64,000 nucleotides of DNA. It comes from Streptomyces sp. WAC 01529 (GTDB taxonomy: Bacteria; Actinomycetota; Actinomycetes; Streptomycetales; Streptomycetaceae). Location: contig NZ_CP029617.1 of the NCBI RefSeq assembly GCF_003945545.1, forward strand, positions 930,001-994,000, read 5' to 3'. Under the pieces are notes generated by a model. That model was not told where the DNA came from, did no database searches, and saw nothing but the letters and a program-made list of their open reading frames with translations. The position numbers were made by a program, and so were the translations under genes. How positions within the stretch are numbered: the stretch's first letter is position 1; every line of letters starts with the position of its first letter. This document shows positions 16,467-25,362 of this stretch, in pieces.

Positions 16467-18174
16467 TGTAGCCGGGAGCGGGCAGGCGCGGGGCCGTGGC
16501 GGGCTCGTGGATGTCCGCGAGGGCCATGAAGAGCAGCGCCACGGCGAGGGCACCGGGGTCCGGGACGCCGAGGGCGTGGTCGCCCACGTAGCTGGCCCGG
16601 CCGCGCCGGGGCCGCAGGGACGCGGTGCCGAGCGCCCCGCGGATGGCCGCCTGGGCCGCCTCGGTGAGGGGCGCCTCGGCGGCCTCGGCCCGCGCGGAGT
16701 CGGCCAGCGACCGGGCGGCGGGGGCGAGGGCGTCGACCAGCGTGCAGTCGCCGGGGCTCGCACCGCCCACCCGGTGGATGGCGGCGAACCCGGCCTCGGC
16801 GGCCTGCGCGAGCGCGGCGGCGGACGGCGCCCCGCCGTCGGCCGGGGAGGCGGTGGCGAGGTGCTGGAAGAGGAGGCCGAAGAGGGGGCCGCTGGTGCCG
16901 CCGACGTCGTTGAGGAAGGCCTCCGCGAGGGCCGCCGTGCCGTCGAGCCCGCGCTCGTCGGCGAGCTTGACCGCGCGTCGTACGCCGCCCGCGAGGTTGT
17001 CGCCGAAGTCGCCGTCGCCGACGAGCTGGTCGAGCTTGGTCAGGTTGTCGCGGACCTGGGTGACCGTCTGCGCGTAACGGTCGAGGAGGGCGCGGTCGCC
17101 GCCCTGGGCCGGGGTGGCGGCGGTTCCGGCCGGGGAGGTCGCGGGCTCCTGCGGCTGGGCCCGGCGGTCCGGGGTGAGCGTGGGGCGCGGCAGGACGAGC
17201 GGGGTGCGGGTCGGTGCCGTCCACAGGTCGGCCCAGCCCTCCTCCAGCCGCGTCAGGGTGAGGGAGAAGCCTGCCATGTCCAGGGCGGCGGTGTAGGTGC
17301 CGGGCACGGTGAGGACCGGCCGGACGCCGCGGGCGGTCAGCTCGTCGTGGAGCAGGACGCTGACGGCGTTCAGCTCCAGCTCCGTGGTGGCGCCGAGGCC
17401 GTTGACGAGGGCGAGAACCTCGCCGGGGCCCTCGGGGAGCGCGTCGAGCAGGTCGTCGGTCATCCGCCGGACGAGGTCGCCGATGGCGGGGCGGGCGATG
17501 GTGCGGGTGCCGCGCTCGCCGTGGATGCCGACGCCGTAGTCGAGGGTGTCCGCGTCCAGGGTGAAGGCCGGGGCGAGGGTGGTGGGCGAGGTCTGGGCGC
17601 GGGCGGCGACCGCGATGCTGCGGGAGGCGGCCACGACCCGCTGACCGAGATCGGCCAGTTCCTCCAGCGTGGCGCCCTGGTCGGCCGCGGCGCCCAGCAG
17701 CTTCTCGACGACGACCGTGGCGGCGGTGCCCCGGCGGCCGGTCGCGCTGTCCACGCTGTCGGTGGCGAGATCGTCGTCGACCAGGACGGTGGCGACCGGG
17801 ATCCCGTCGTGCCGCAGGCGCTCCGCCGCGATCTGGAAGTTGATCACGTCGCCGGTGTAGTTCTTGATGATGAGCAGGACGCCGCCGCTCTTGGCCGCGG
17901 CCGCGCTCGCCTCGTAGATCTGCCGGTTGTGCGGGGAGGCGAAGATCTCGCCGGGACAGACGGCGTCCAGTCCTCCGCGCCCCAGGAGCCCGGTGTGCAG
18001 GGGTTCGTGCCCCGAGCCGCCGCCCGAGACCAGCGCGACCGTGCGGTCGGGGTGCGGGTCGCGCGCCCGCAGGTACAGAGGGGCCGTGTTCACCTCGATC
18101 AGCCCGGCGTGGGCGAGGGCCAGACCGCGGGCGGCGGTCAGCACGGGGTGGGTCTCCGGCAGGAAGTAGCTCAT
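16453..18174 (-). CDS. dhaK: Dihydroxyacetone kinase, fused DhaK-DhaL
   Basis: A 573-residue fusion. Residues 1-330 form DhaK with the substrate loop GGGSGHEP and His218 in GIHGERG, the residue that binds dihydroxyacetone as a hemiaminal. A Pro/Ala-rich linker follows. Residues from about 385 form DhaL, with the Mg-ATP loop [19 protein letters not shown] and [10 protein letters not shown]. The product should phosphorylate dihydroxyacetone with ATP to DHAP, and related single-chain enzymes also act on other short ketoses or cyclise FAD. The ATG at 18174 is chosen because [20 protein letters not shown] matches the normal DhaK start. It appears to be a stand-alone gene. Confidence 0.92.
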   Translation of the reverse strand: MSYFLPETHPVLTAARGLALAHAGLIEVNTAPLYLRARDPHPDRTVALVSGGGSGHEPLHTGLLGRGGLDAVCPGEIFASPHNRQIYEASAAAAKSGGVLLIIKNYTGDVINFQIAAERLRHDGIPVATVLVDDDLATDSVDSATGRRGTAATVVVEKLLGAAADQGATLEELADLGQRVVAASRSIAVAARAQTSPTTLAPAFTLDADTLDYGVGIHGERGTRTIARPAIGDLVRRMTDDLLDALPEGPGEVLALVNGLGATTELELNAVSVLLHDELTARGVRPVLTVPGTYTAALDMAGFSLTLTRLEEGWADLWTAPTRTPLVLPRPTLTPDRRAQPQEPATSPAGTAATPAQGGDRALLDRYAQTVTQVRDNLTKLDQLVGDGDFGDNLAGGVRRAVKLADERGLDGTAALAEAFLNDVGGTSGPLFGLLFQHLATASPADGGAPSAAALAQAAEAGFAAIHRVGGASPGDCTLVDALAPAARSLADSARAEAAEAPLTEAAQAAIRGALGTASLRPRRGRASYVGDHALGVPDPGALAVALLFMALADIHEPATAPRLPAPGYITVP

Positions 18175-18447
18175 CGGTGAGTTCTCCGTACGTGTGCGGG
18201 GCCTGCGGCGGGTGTGCGGTGGCGCAGGGTGCGGCCCTTGGGTGCGGCGTACGCGGCCCGGGGGCGCGGCGCTCACCATGGACCTCCTCCCGCCGTGAAG
18301 AACGGCACGCCCGGCTACCGGCACTCTCGCGTTCCGGCCCCTCGGTTCGTGTGCGACGCTGTCAACCTGCCCCGGCCCGGGTGCGCGAGCGCGCGGGCCA
18401 CGCGGCGCTCACCAGCAGGCAACCCCATCTTTGCGAGGTCTTTACCC

Positions 18448-19245
18448 TTGCCGGACGCACGACGCGAGGACCTGGGGCGGATGCTGCGCGCCTGGCGGAT
18501 GGCGCGGGACCCGCGTCTGGTGCCGGGCCCCGTCCCGTTCCGCGGCCACCGCGGCTACCTCACGCAGCTCGACATGGCCCTGCTCCTCGGCGTCTCCGAG
18601 CGCTGGTACCGCGCGCTGGAGCGGGGCGAGGACCGCGGCTACGCCCCGGAGATGATCGCCGGGGTGGCCCGCATCCTGGACCTCTCCCCCGCGCGCACGG
18701 ACGCCCTCTTCCGGGGCACGGGCCACCGCCCGCCGCGCCGCCCGGCGGACGGGGCCCGCCCCGACGAGGCCATGCTCGATCTGCTGCACCAGCAGCGGCG
18801 CGTGAGCTGGATCTGCGACCGAGCCTGGGACGTGGCGGCGGTCAACGCCGTGGCCGCGCGCCACTGCCCCTGGCTGACCCACCCCGACGCGAACGTCATG
18901 ACCTGGGCGTTCTCGCCGCAGGCCCGCTACCAGCTGCGGGACTGGGAGGCCCGCTGGGCCCGCCCGCTGCTCGCCCGGCTGCGCCTGGCCTGGCAGCGGC
19001 TGCCGGACGACGAGCGCCTGGACGAGGTGGTGCGGGCCGTGCGGGGCGAGCCGGGGGTCGCCGCGCTGTGGGACGGCGCGGCTGACGTCCCGGACCCGGA
19101 GGAGGCGCGGGCCCGGCCGATGTACTTCCCGCTGGTCTCGCCCGATCCGGTGGACGTACGCGTGAGGACCTACGGGCGTTACGACGACGACGCGCTGCGC
19201 TGGATCGTCGTGACGCCCGTGGACACCGGCGTCACGTTCCCCTGA
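18448..19245 (+). CDS. XRE-family regulator with MmyB-like ligand-binding domain
   Basis: About 265 residues. The N-terminal part is a helix-turn-helix (TQLDMALLLGVSERWYRALERG), set after a basic PFRGHRGYL insertion. The C-terminal part carries the MmyB-like pattern ICDRAWDVAAVNAVAARHC and a late RVRTYGRYDDDALRWIVVTP. Streptomyces encodes many such regulators, often near oxidoreductases. The neighbouring 2OG dioxygenase 44 bases downstream may be a target or operon partner. The start is uncertain. The TTG at 18448 lies 10 bases after GAGG, and an ATG at 18481 would cut the first helix. Confidence 0.8.
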   Translation: MPDARREDLGRMLRAWRMARDPRLVPGPVPFRGHRGYLTQLDMALLLGVSERWYRALERGEDRGYAPEMIAGVARILDLSPARTDALFRGTGHRPPRRPADGARPDEAMLDLLHQQRRVSWICDRAWDVAAVNAVAARHCPWLTHPDANVMTWAFSPQARYQLRDWEARWARPLLARLRLAWQRLPDDERLDEVVRAVRGEPGVAALWDGAADVPDPEEARARPMYFPLVSPDPVDVRVRTYGRYDDDALRWIVVTPVDTGVTFP

Positions 19246-19289
19246 GCGCTGCGGATGCCGGGAGCGGCGGCGCATAGCAGCATGACCGT

Positions 19290-20051
19290 ATGGATGACGA
19301 CCAGACCGCAGACGGCGCGGGGCCCCTGGTCCAGGCGGCGCGCGAAGACGTCGCCGGCCGTGGCTGGCACCTGATGCCCCCGGCCGAGGCCTCGAAATGT
19401 GTGAGCGCCGACCCCTCGGTGTGGGAACGGTTCGCCGCGCACTGGGAAGACCTGGTGACGGACCCGTACGCGGCCGAGAAAGGTACGCGCCGTCTGCGGC
19501 GCTACGGGCAGTTCCTGCTCTCCCGGGACGGGGAGATCGCGCCGATGGGCCATGAGGCTTTCGTGCAGCCCGAGGAGAGCAACCCCCTGTACGTGGATGT
19601 CGAACGGCACTTCGAGCCGCTGACCGAGGCGTTCTTGGCGGAGCCGGTGTTGAACGCGCTGATCCGGTTGCTCGGTGAGGTGGCCGGGGGCATGCGCGAT
19701 GCCCCCGAGTGGATCGTCAGGGTGCACCCCTTCCGGGTGGTCGCGCAGGCGGACGGCCTGGCGCAGCCCACCCCTGAAGGGCGGCACAAGGACGGCGTCG
19801 ACCTGGTGTCCTCGCTGCTGATCGGCCGCGAGAACGTGAGCGGCGGCCGCAGCACGGTCCATGACGCGGACGGCCAGGAGATCGCGGCCACCACGCTCAG
19901 CGAGCCGGGCACCCTGCTGCTGAGCGACGACCGGGCCACGTGGCACGCCGTCTCGCCGGTCCACCCTCAGGACACCGGCCGGCCCGGCCACCGCGACGTC
20001 CTGGTCACGACGCTCACCGCTCCGAAGGGTCAGTCGGCCGTCGGACGGTAG
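19290..20051 (+). CDS. 2-oxoglutarate/Fe(II)-dependent dioxygenase-like protein
   Basis: A 253-residue protein resembling the 2OG-Fe dioxygenase family that includes bacterial amino-acid hydroxylases such as isoleucine dioxygenase. The iron-binding triad is suggested by His-Lys-Asp in GRHKDGVDLVSSLLIG and a distal His in ATWHAVSPVHP. An RVHPFRVV strand precedes the HxD motif, and an Arg near the end (GHRDVLVTTL) could bind 2-oxoglutarate. Substrate is unknown; free amino acids are a reasonable guess from the family. The ATG at 19290 has no clear ribosome site. The 3' end overlaps the convergent lipid kinase gene by 22 bases. Confidence 0.8.
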   Translation: MDDDQTADGAGPLVQAAREDVAGRGWHLMPPAEASKCVSADPSVWERFAAHWEDLVTDPYAAEKGTRRLRRYGQFLLSRDGEIAPMGHEAFVQPEESNPLYVDVERHFEPLTEAFLAEPVLNALIRLLGEVAGGMRDAPEWIVRVHPFRVVAQADGLAQPTPEGRHKDGVDLVSSLLIGRENVSGGRSTVHDADGQEIAATTLSEPGTLLLSDDRATWHAVSPVHPQDTGRPGHRDVLVTTLTAPKGQSAVGR

Positions 20052-21469
20052 ACCGTGAGCGCTTCGGGGAGCTTGTCGATCAGGAGCGCGGTGGGCGCGT
20101 CCGCCACCTCACCGTCGTACGCCATCTGCGTGCCCTCGGGCAGGCCGGAGATGACGAGCCGCTGAGGGCGGGCGGACGCGTAGACGCGGGTGCGGGTCAG
20201 CTGGCCCGCGAGCGCCGCGGCCAGCAGCCTGCTGCGGGCGAAGCGGCCGCCGTGGGCGATACGGACGTCCAGCAGGCCGTCGGCCAGGTCGTGCCGGCGC
20301 ACCGGGGCGAGGCCCACGCTGCGGTAGGCGCCGTTGCCCGCGAAGAGGAGCCATATGGAGCGGGCGCGGCCGTTCACCACGGCCCGCAGCGGGCGCCCCG
20401 TGCGCAGGATCTGGGCGACGCCGAGCAGGGTGGCGGGCGGGCCGCCGATCTTGGGGGACCAGTGTTCCCTGCTGCGGACGAGATCGGGGTAGCTGCCGAG
20501 GCTGAAGGTGTTGAGGAAGTAGGACGGTTCGGAGGGGGTTCTGCCCGCCGGTCCGATCCCGGCGAGCGGCTTGATGCGGCCGACGTCGGCGCGGACCGCG
20601 CTGCCCTCGGCGACGGCCGCGCACGCCTCCGCGACCGTGTCGACGCCGAGGTCGGCGGCGAAGTGGTTGAACGTGCCGCCGGGCAGCACCATCAGCGGCA
20701 CCTTGAACCGCAGGGCGGGCGTCACGGCGGCGTTGACCGTGCCGTCGCCGCCGCACACGCCGAGGACTCCGCCGCGCCGGGCGGCCTCCCGCGCCGCTTC
20801 TTCGAGGACCTTCGGCAGGGCCCCCGCCTCCTCCTCGTACAGCACCACCTCGGCACGCGGCAGTGCGGTCTTCAACTGGCGTACGGGGTCGGCGAGTTGC
20901 GGCTGGGCGCCGGAGGAGGGGTTGACCACGACGACCAGGCCCTCGCCCTCCGGCAGGGCGGGCGCGTCGACGCGCGGCCGCGCGGGCGGCGGGAGCTGGG
21001 CGCGCGTGGGCACCATGCCGCGCACCGCGTAGGCGGCGACCACGCCGAGGGCCGCGCCGACCAGGACGTCCCGGGGGGCGCGCGCGTCGCCGCGGGATTC
21101 GGCGTACGCGAGCGTCGCCGTGAGGGGGGCCACGGTCGCGCCCCAGCCCGGCGACTCCAGTGCCGCGCCCGCCGCGAAGGCGGCCGCCGAGGCGGTGGGG
21201 CCGGAGGGGTAGGGCCCGGTGAGCGGTTTGCGGGGCAGGCGCCGCAGCAGGGGGGCCGCGTCCTTGGCCGGGCGCGACTGGCCCACCGTGTGCTTGCCCA
21301 GGGCGTTGACGGTGGTCGAGGCCAGCGCCATGGAGGAGACGCCGCGCACCGCCGCGCGCCGCCCCCGCGCCCCGCCGAACGCCCACATCCCGGCGGCGAT
21401 CCCGCAGAACAGCAGTCGGTGGTCGGCGCCGAGCAGGCGCTGGGCGCGGTGCCTCAAGAGATCTTTCAT
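20030..21469 (-). CDS. Diacylglycerol/sphingosine kinase-like protein with degenerate PAP2 domain
   Basis: A 479-residue protein. Residues 1-150 align with the PAP2 domain of the divergent neighbour, but the catalytic signature is broken. The first motif K59-x6-RP is intact, the second reads PSGP91 instead of PSGH, and the third (SRGDARAPRD) is shortened by two residues and lacks its histidine. Residues 170-479 are a lipid-kinase domain with VVVNPSSG, VCGGDGTVNAA and LPGGTFNHFA, all intact. It should phosphorylate a lipid such as diacylglycerol but not dephosphorylate one. The ATG at 21469 follows GGGGGG. It is probably a duplicate of the gene at 21585. Confidence 0.85.
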   Translation of the reverse strand: MKDLLRHRAQRLLGADHRLLFCGIAAGMWAFGGARGRRAAVRGVSSMALASTTVNALGKHTVGQSRPAKDAAPLLRRLPRKPLTGPYPSGPTASAAAFAAGAALESPGWGATVAPLTATLAYAESRGDARAPRDVLVGAALGVVAAYAVRGMVPTRAQLPPPARPRVDAPALPEGEGLVVVVNPSSGAQPQLADPVRQLKTALPRAEVVLYEEEAGALPKVLEEAAREAARRGGVLGVCGGDGTVNAAVTPALRFKVPLMVLPGGTFNHFAADLGVDTVAEACAAVAEGSAVRADVGRIKPLAGIGPAGRTPSEPSYFLNTFSLGSYPDLVRSREHWSPKIGGPPATLLGVAQILRTGRPLRAVVNGRARSIWLLFAGNGAYRSVGLAPVRRHDLADGLLDVRIAHGGRFARSRLLAAALAGQLTRTRVYASARPQRLVISGLPEGTQMAYDGEVADAPTALLIDKLPEALTVYRPTAD

Positions 21470-21584
21470 GCCCCCCGTATACCCCGCTTGGCGCCCGCGA
21501 GGCCAGTACGGTCGAGACGGCCCGCGTGACCCGTTCGGGCGAGCAGGGCGGGCCCCTGCCCCCGGGCCCTGTTGCAGTGAGGCC

Positions 21585-23126
21585 ATGACGGGACGCATCG
21601 GCAGGATCGACCGGCGGTGGTTCGAGCGGGTGGCGGCGGCGCGGCTGACCGGCGCGGAACAGGTGCTGCCGCCGCTGAGCCACGCGGCCAACCACGGGCG
21701 GCTGTGGTTGGGCGCGGCAGCGCTCCTCGCGGCCGCGGGCGGGCCCGCGGCCAGGCGCGCGGCACGCCGTGGTGTGGGCGCCCTGGCGCTGGCCTCGCTG
21801 ACCACCAACGCCGTCGCCAAGTACGCCGTGCGCCGCAGCCGTCCCGTGCATGACGCGGTGCCTTTGGTGCGGCGGCTGGCGAAGGCGCCCTGGACGTCGT
21901 CGTTCCCCTCCGGGCACGCGGCGTCCGCGGCGGCGTTCGCCACGGGGGTGGCCTTGGAGTCGCCCGGCTACGGCGCCGTCGTCGCGCCGGTGGCGGCGGC
22001 CGTGGCGTTCTCCCGGGTGTACGTGGGTGTCCACTACCCCACTGACGTGCTCGCCGGTATCGCGCTCGGCGCGGCCGCCGCCGCGGTCACCTGCTACTGG
22101 TGGCCGCCCCGCCCGGCGCCCTCGACGATCGAGCGGACCCGGGTGGCGGCGCCCGCGCTGCCGGACGGCGAGGGCCTGGTGGTGGTCGTCAACTCCGGTT
22201 CCGGCAAGGCCGTCCCCGGCAAGCCGCCCGCCCGGCAGTACGTGGACCTCCTGCTGCCCGGGGCCGAGATCCTGGTCTGCGGGCCGGGCGACGACCTGGG
22301 CAAGCTCCTGGACAAGGCGGTCGCGCGGGCCGCCGAGGCGGGCGGGGCGCTCGGGGTCTGCGGCGGCGACGGCACGGTCAACGCCGCCGCCCGCCGGGCC
22401 GTCGCGGCCGGGCTTCCGCTCGCGGTGTTCCCCGGCGGCACCCTCAACCACTTCGCGCTGGACGCGGGCACGGCCACCTTCGAGGACACCGCGCACGCCG
22501 TGCGGCGCGGCCAGGCCGTGCGGGTGGACCTGGCGCGGGTCCGCGACGGCGAGGGCGCGGATGTACCGGGCTTCGTGAACACCTTCAGCATCGGTCTCTA
22601 TCCGGAACTGGTGCGCAGGCGCGAGCGGTTGGAGGGCCGCATCGGCAAGTGGCCCGCCGCCGCCGTGGCGTTGCTGGGTGTCCTGCGCGACGCGACGCCG
22701 CTGCGGGTGCGCCTCGACGGCCACGACCGTGTCCTGTGGCTGCTGTTCGCGGGCAACGGCCGCTATCTCCCGGACGGCCTCGCCCCTTCGCACCGGGCCC
22801 ACTTGGACGAGGGGCTGCTCGACCTCCGTACGGTCGACGCGGAGGCGCCGCTGGCCCGCACCCGGCTGACGCTCTCCGCACTGGCGGGCGCGCTGCGGCG
22901 CTCCCACGTCTACCGGGCCGAGCGCGTCGAGCGGCTGCGGATCAGCGGCCTGGAGTCGGTGGCCGACCTGGCGTACGACGGTGAGAGGGCACCGGCGCCG
23001 GATGCCCTGCTCCTCGACAAGCGGCGGGGCTCGCTGACGGTCTACAGCCCGGCCGATCCGGAGGACGAGATCACCCAGCTGGCGCGCACGGCCTCGCTGG
23101 CGGCGGCGAGGCGCCGGCCGGCCTGA
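21585..23126 (+). CDS. Bifunctional PAP2 phosphatase / diacylglycerol kinase-like protein
   Basis: A 513-residue protein. The PAP2 domain (residues 20-165) has all three motifs: K79-x6-R86P, FPSGH111 and SRVYVGVHYPTD. Membrane helices lie between them. The C-terminal domain is a lipid kinase with VVVNSGSGK, VCGGDGTVNAAARR and FPGGTLNHFA. One chain may therefore remove phosphate from one lipid and add it to another, for example in recycling of phosphatidate or undecaprenyl pyrophosphate. The start ATG has GAGG three to six bases upstream. It diverges from its degenerate paralogue with a 115-base gap. Confidence 0.88.
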   Translation: MTGRIGRIDRRWFERVAAARLTGAEQVLPPLSHAANHGRLWLGAAALLAAAGGPAARRAARRGVGALALASLTTNAVAKYAVRRSRPVHDAVPLVRRLAKAPWTSSFPSGHAASAAAFATGVALESPGYGAVVAPVAAAVAFSRVYVGVHYPTDVLAGIALGAAAAAVTCYWWPPRPAPSTIERTRVAAPALPDGEGLVVVVNSGSGKAVPGKPPARQYVDLLLPGAEILVCGPGDDLGKLLDKAVARAAEAGGALGVCGGDGTVNAAARRAVAAGLPLAVFPGGTLNHFALDAGTATFEDTAHAVRRGQAVRVDLARVRDGEGADVPGFVNTFSIGLYPELVRRRERLEGRIGKWPAAAVALLGVLRDATPLRVRLDGHDRVLWLLFAGNGRYLPDGLAPSHRAHLDEGLLDLRTVDAEAPLARTRLTLSALAGALRRSHVYRAERVERLRISGLESVADLAYDGERAPAPDALLLDKRRGSLTVYSPADPEDEITQLARTASLAAARRRPA

Positions 23127-23291
23127 CCTCCGCGCGCCGGGCCCGTGGCCGCCCGCCACCGGCACGATCGGGCGGCGGGTCAACGCGTGGAGGACTCGCC
23201 CACCCCAGGGTGAAGCAGCTCGCCGCGGCGGCGCCCCGCCGATAGGACAGGCGGGGTCAGCGGTCCTACGCCCGTATGGAGCAGCGCACCC

Positions 23292-23417
23292 ATGAGCACC
23301 CGTGCCGTCCTTGTCGCCGCCCTCGTCACCGGACTGGTCCTCGGCATCGTGGGAACCAGAGCGGAAGGCTCCGTTCACCCCCGTCCGGCCGGTTCCGTGG
23401 CCGAGGCGGGCCGTTAG
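23292..23417 (+). CDS. Possible small single-span membrane or exported peptide (41 aa)
   Basis: An ORF of 41 residues starting MSTRAVLVAALVTGLVLGIV and ending in a polar tail rich in Gly, Ala and Arg. The hydrophobic N-terminal 20 residues would make one membrane span or a signal peptide. A GGAG lies 11 bases before the ATG. It occupies otherwise empty space before the GDPD gene. The region could equally be leader sequence, so this is a weak call. Confidence 0.35.
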   Translation: MSTRAVLVAALVTGLVLGIVGTRAEGSVHPRPAGSVAEAGR

Positions 23418-23493
23418 GCTGCGACATTGCCGCGTGGCCCCTCCGTCCTCGCCCCGCGGCCGCCGAGCCGCCGTCGACGGAAGCGAGTGGACC

Positions 23494-24177
23494 TTGAACT
23501 TCCTCACCATCGGTCATCGCGGGGTCATGGGTGTCGAACCCGAGAACACCCTCCGTTCCTTCATCGCCGCGCAAGCCGCGGGCCTCGATCTCATCGAGCT
23601 GGATCTGCATCTGAGCAAGGACGGCGCCCTCGTCGTCATGCACGACGCCGACGTGGCCCGTACGACCGACGGCAAGGGACCGATCGCCGAGAAGACCCTC
23701 GCCGAACTCCGGGAGCTGGACGCGGGCCGCGGCGAGCGCGTCCCCGTCTTCGAGGAGGTCCTGGACGCCGTGCGGGCGCCGCTCCAGGCCGAGATCAAGG
23801 ACGTGGCGGCCGCGCGCGCCCTCGCCGAGGTCATGCACCGTCGCGACCTGGTCTCCCGCGTGGAGGTGATCTCCTTCCACGACGCGGCGATCGCGGAGAT
23901 CGCGCGCCTGGTCCCCGGCGTGCGGACCGCGCTCGTCGCCAGCCGCTACGGCACCGACGTGGTGGAGCGCGCCACCGCGGTCGGCGCCACCACGCTCGTC
24001 CTCAACATCCGGCGGCTGACGCTGGAGATCGTCGAGCACGCCAGGAAGGCCGGCCTGCGGATCATCGGCTGGGTCGTGAACACGCAGGACGATCTGCGGC
24101 TGGTGCGCGCGCTCCAGCTGGACGGCGCGACCACCGACTACCCGGAGATCAAGCGGACGGGCCGCTTCACGGCCTGA
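23494..24177 (+). CDS. Glycerophosphodiester phosphodiesterase family protein
   Basis: A 227-residue TIM-barrel enzyme. The GDPD signature is clear: LTIGHRGVMGVEPENTLRSF, then ELDLHLSKDGALVVMHDADV with the metal-binding Glu and Asp and the catalytic His. A late EIKD and a GWVVNTQDDLRL strand fit the family. It should hydrolyse glycerophosphodiesters to glycerol-3-phosphate and an alcohol. No signal peptide is present, so it acts in the cytoplasm. The start is the TTG at 23494, since the homology begins two residues later and no ATG or GTG fits. Its end overlaps the convergent acetyltransferase gene by 11 bases. Confidence 0.88.
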   Translation: MNFLTIGHRGVMGVEPENTLRSFIAAQAAGLDLIELDLHLSKDGALVVMHDADVARTTDGKGPIAEKTLAELRELDAGRGERVPVFEEVLDAVRAPLQAEIKDVAAARALAEVMHRRDLVSRVEVISFHDAAIAEIARLVPGVRTALVASRYGTDVVERATAVGATTLVLNIRRLTLEIVEHARKAGLRIIGWVVNTQDDLRLVRALQLDGATTDYPEIKRTGRFTA

Positions 24178-24721
24178 GGTCCTTGACCAGGAGTTCGAAC
24201 TCCAGGTCGGCGCGCTGGGGGATGCCGAAGCGCTCGTCGCCGTACGGGAAGGGGGTCATCTTTCCCGTACGGCGGTAGCCGCGCCGCTCGTACCAGGCGA
24301 TGAGGTCGTCGCGTACGGATATCACGGTCATGTGCATCTCACGGGCGCCCCACTCCTCGCGCGCCACCCGCTCCGCCTCGGCGATGATCACCTTGCCGAT
24401 CCCCGCGCCCTGCTGGGACGGGCTGACCGCGAACATCCCGAAGTAGGCGTGCTCGCCGCGGTGTTCGAGCTGGCAGCAGGCGACGAGCGCGCCGTCCCGC
24501 TCGACGGCGAGCAGGCGGCTCGCGGGCGACTCGATGACCTCGACGACGCCTCGCGGGTCGGTGCGCTGCCCCTGGAGGATGTCGGCCTCGGTGGTCCAGC
24601 CCGCGCGGCTCGCGTCCCCGCGGTACGCCGACTCGATGAGGGCGACGAGCGCGTCGACGTCGCCGGAGACCGCGTCGCGGAAGGTGAGTTCGCCGGTGAG
24701 GGGGCGTGGGGCGGTGTCCAT
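24167..24721 (-). CDS. GNAT-family N-acetyltransferase
   Basis: A 184-residue GNAT. The acetyl-CoA loop reads FAVSPSQQGAGIGKVII, and motif B follows as ISVRDDLIAWYERRGYRRTG, with the tyrosine and Arg-Arg-Gly-Tyr turn typical of the fold. The substrate cannot be told. The ATG at 24721 is preferred over far-upstream codons, since MDTAPRPLTGELTFRDA is a normal GNAT start. It diverges from a VOC gene with 70 bases between. Confidence 0.85.
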   Translation of the reverse strand: MDTAPRPLTGELTFRDAVSGDVDALVALIESAYRGDASRAGWTTEADILQGQRTDPRGVVEVIESPASRLLAVERDGALVACCQLEHRGEHAYFGMFAVSPSQQGAGIGKVIIAEAERVAREEWGAREMHMTVISVRDDLIAWYERRGYRRTGKMTPFPYGDERFGIPQRADLEFELLVKDLRP

Positions 24722-24791
24722 CGACTTCTGGCTCCGATCTGGCGCGGCCTGCTGCTCCGCCGAGCCTAACGCGCCGCTAAGGTGCGTCCGC

Positions 24792-25184
24792 ATGGTGCAT
24801 GTACTGAGCAGCAGGACCCTTCTCCACCCCACAGACCCGGAGCGTTCGCGCGCGTTCTACGGCGGCGCGCTGGGCCTCGCCGTCTACCGCGAGTTCGGCA
24901 CCGGACCCGAGCGCGGGACCGTCTACTTCCTCGGCGGCGGCTTCCTCGAACTCTCCGGCCGCTCCGAGACCCCGCCCCCGCCCGAGCTGCAGCTGTGGCT
25001 CCAGGTCCCGGACGTCCACGCGGCCCACGCGGAGCTTGCCGAGCGCGGCGTGGAGGTGGTCCGGCCGCCGGTCAAGGAGCCGTGGGGCCTGATCGAGATG
25101 TGGATCAAGGACCCGGACGGCCTGCGGATCGCCCTCGTCGAGGTTCCGCACGATCACCCCATCCGCTACCGGCCGGGAATCTGA
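24792..25184 (+). CDS. VOC-family (glyoxalase/bleomycin-resistance fold) protein
   Basis: A 130-residue protein with the two beta-alpha-beta-beta-beta modules of the vicinal oxygen chelate fold: RTLLHPTDPERSRAFYGGAL in module 1, and QLWLQVPDVHAAHAEL then WIKDPDGLRIALVEVP in module 2. His17 and Glu (FLELSGR, LVEVP) are possible metal ligands. Function is unknown and could be lyase, dioxygenase or drug binding. An AAGGTG lies 8 bases before the ATG and overlaps a TAAGGT that could be a -10, so the promoter is very close. The NADH dehydrogenase gene follows after 178 bases. Confidence 0.8.
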   Translation: MVHVLSSRTLLHPTDPERSRAFYGGALGLAVYREFGTGPERGTVYFLGGGFLELSGRSETPPPPELQLWLQVPDVHAAHAELAERGVEVVRPPVKEPWGLIEMWIKDPDGLRIALVEVPHDHPIRYRPGI

Positions 25185-25202
25185 GCCGGGGCGATCAGGC
25201 CG

Positions 25203-25218
25203 TGTGAAGCACGTCACA
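25203..25218. promoter_or_regulatory. Rex- or Crp-type operator upstream of type II NADH dehydrogenase
   Basis: TGTGAAGCACGTCACA is a perfect inverted repeat TGTGA-N6-TCACA, flanked by further pairing (CG/CG). It fits the Streptomyces Rex operator pattern and also the looser Crp pattern GTG-N6-GTCAC. It is centred about 150 bases before the NADH dehydrogenase start. Rex senses the NADH/NAD+ ratio and is known to control ndh in streptomycetes. Confidence 0.7.
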
Positions 25219-25362
25219 CGATTCATCCATTCCGGATGCAGGGGTACAAGGCCACGGGTACGGTCCGCAGAAGATCCAGAAGATCTTCCGGCGGCCCCGG
25301 CGGCGCCGACAGCCGCGACACAGCCCTGAAGACGATCTCCCACAGTCTTGGAGTGACATCAC

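Noticed and set aside
16453..18180. Long plus-strand frame opposite the dihydroxyacetone kinase (557 codons)
   Set aside because: It is a Gly/Arg/Val-rich antisense shadow without any recognisable motif, while the minus strand codes for complete DhaK and DhaL domains.
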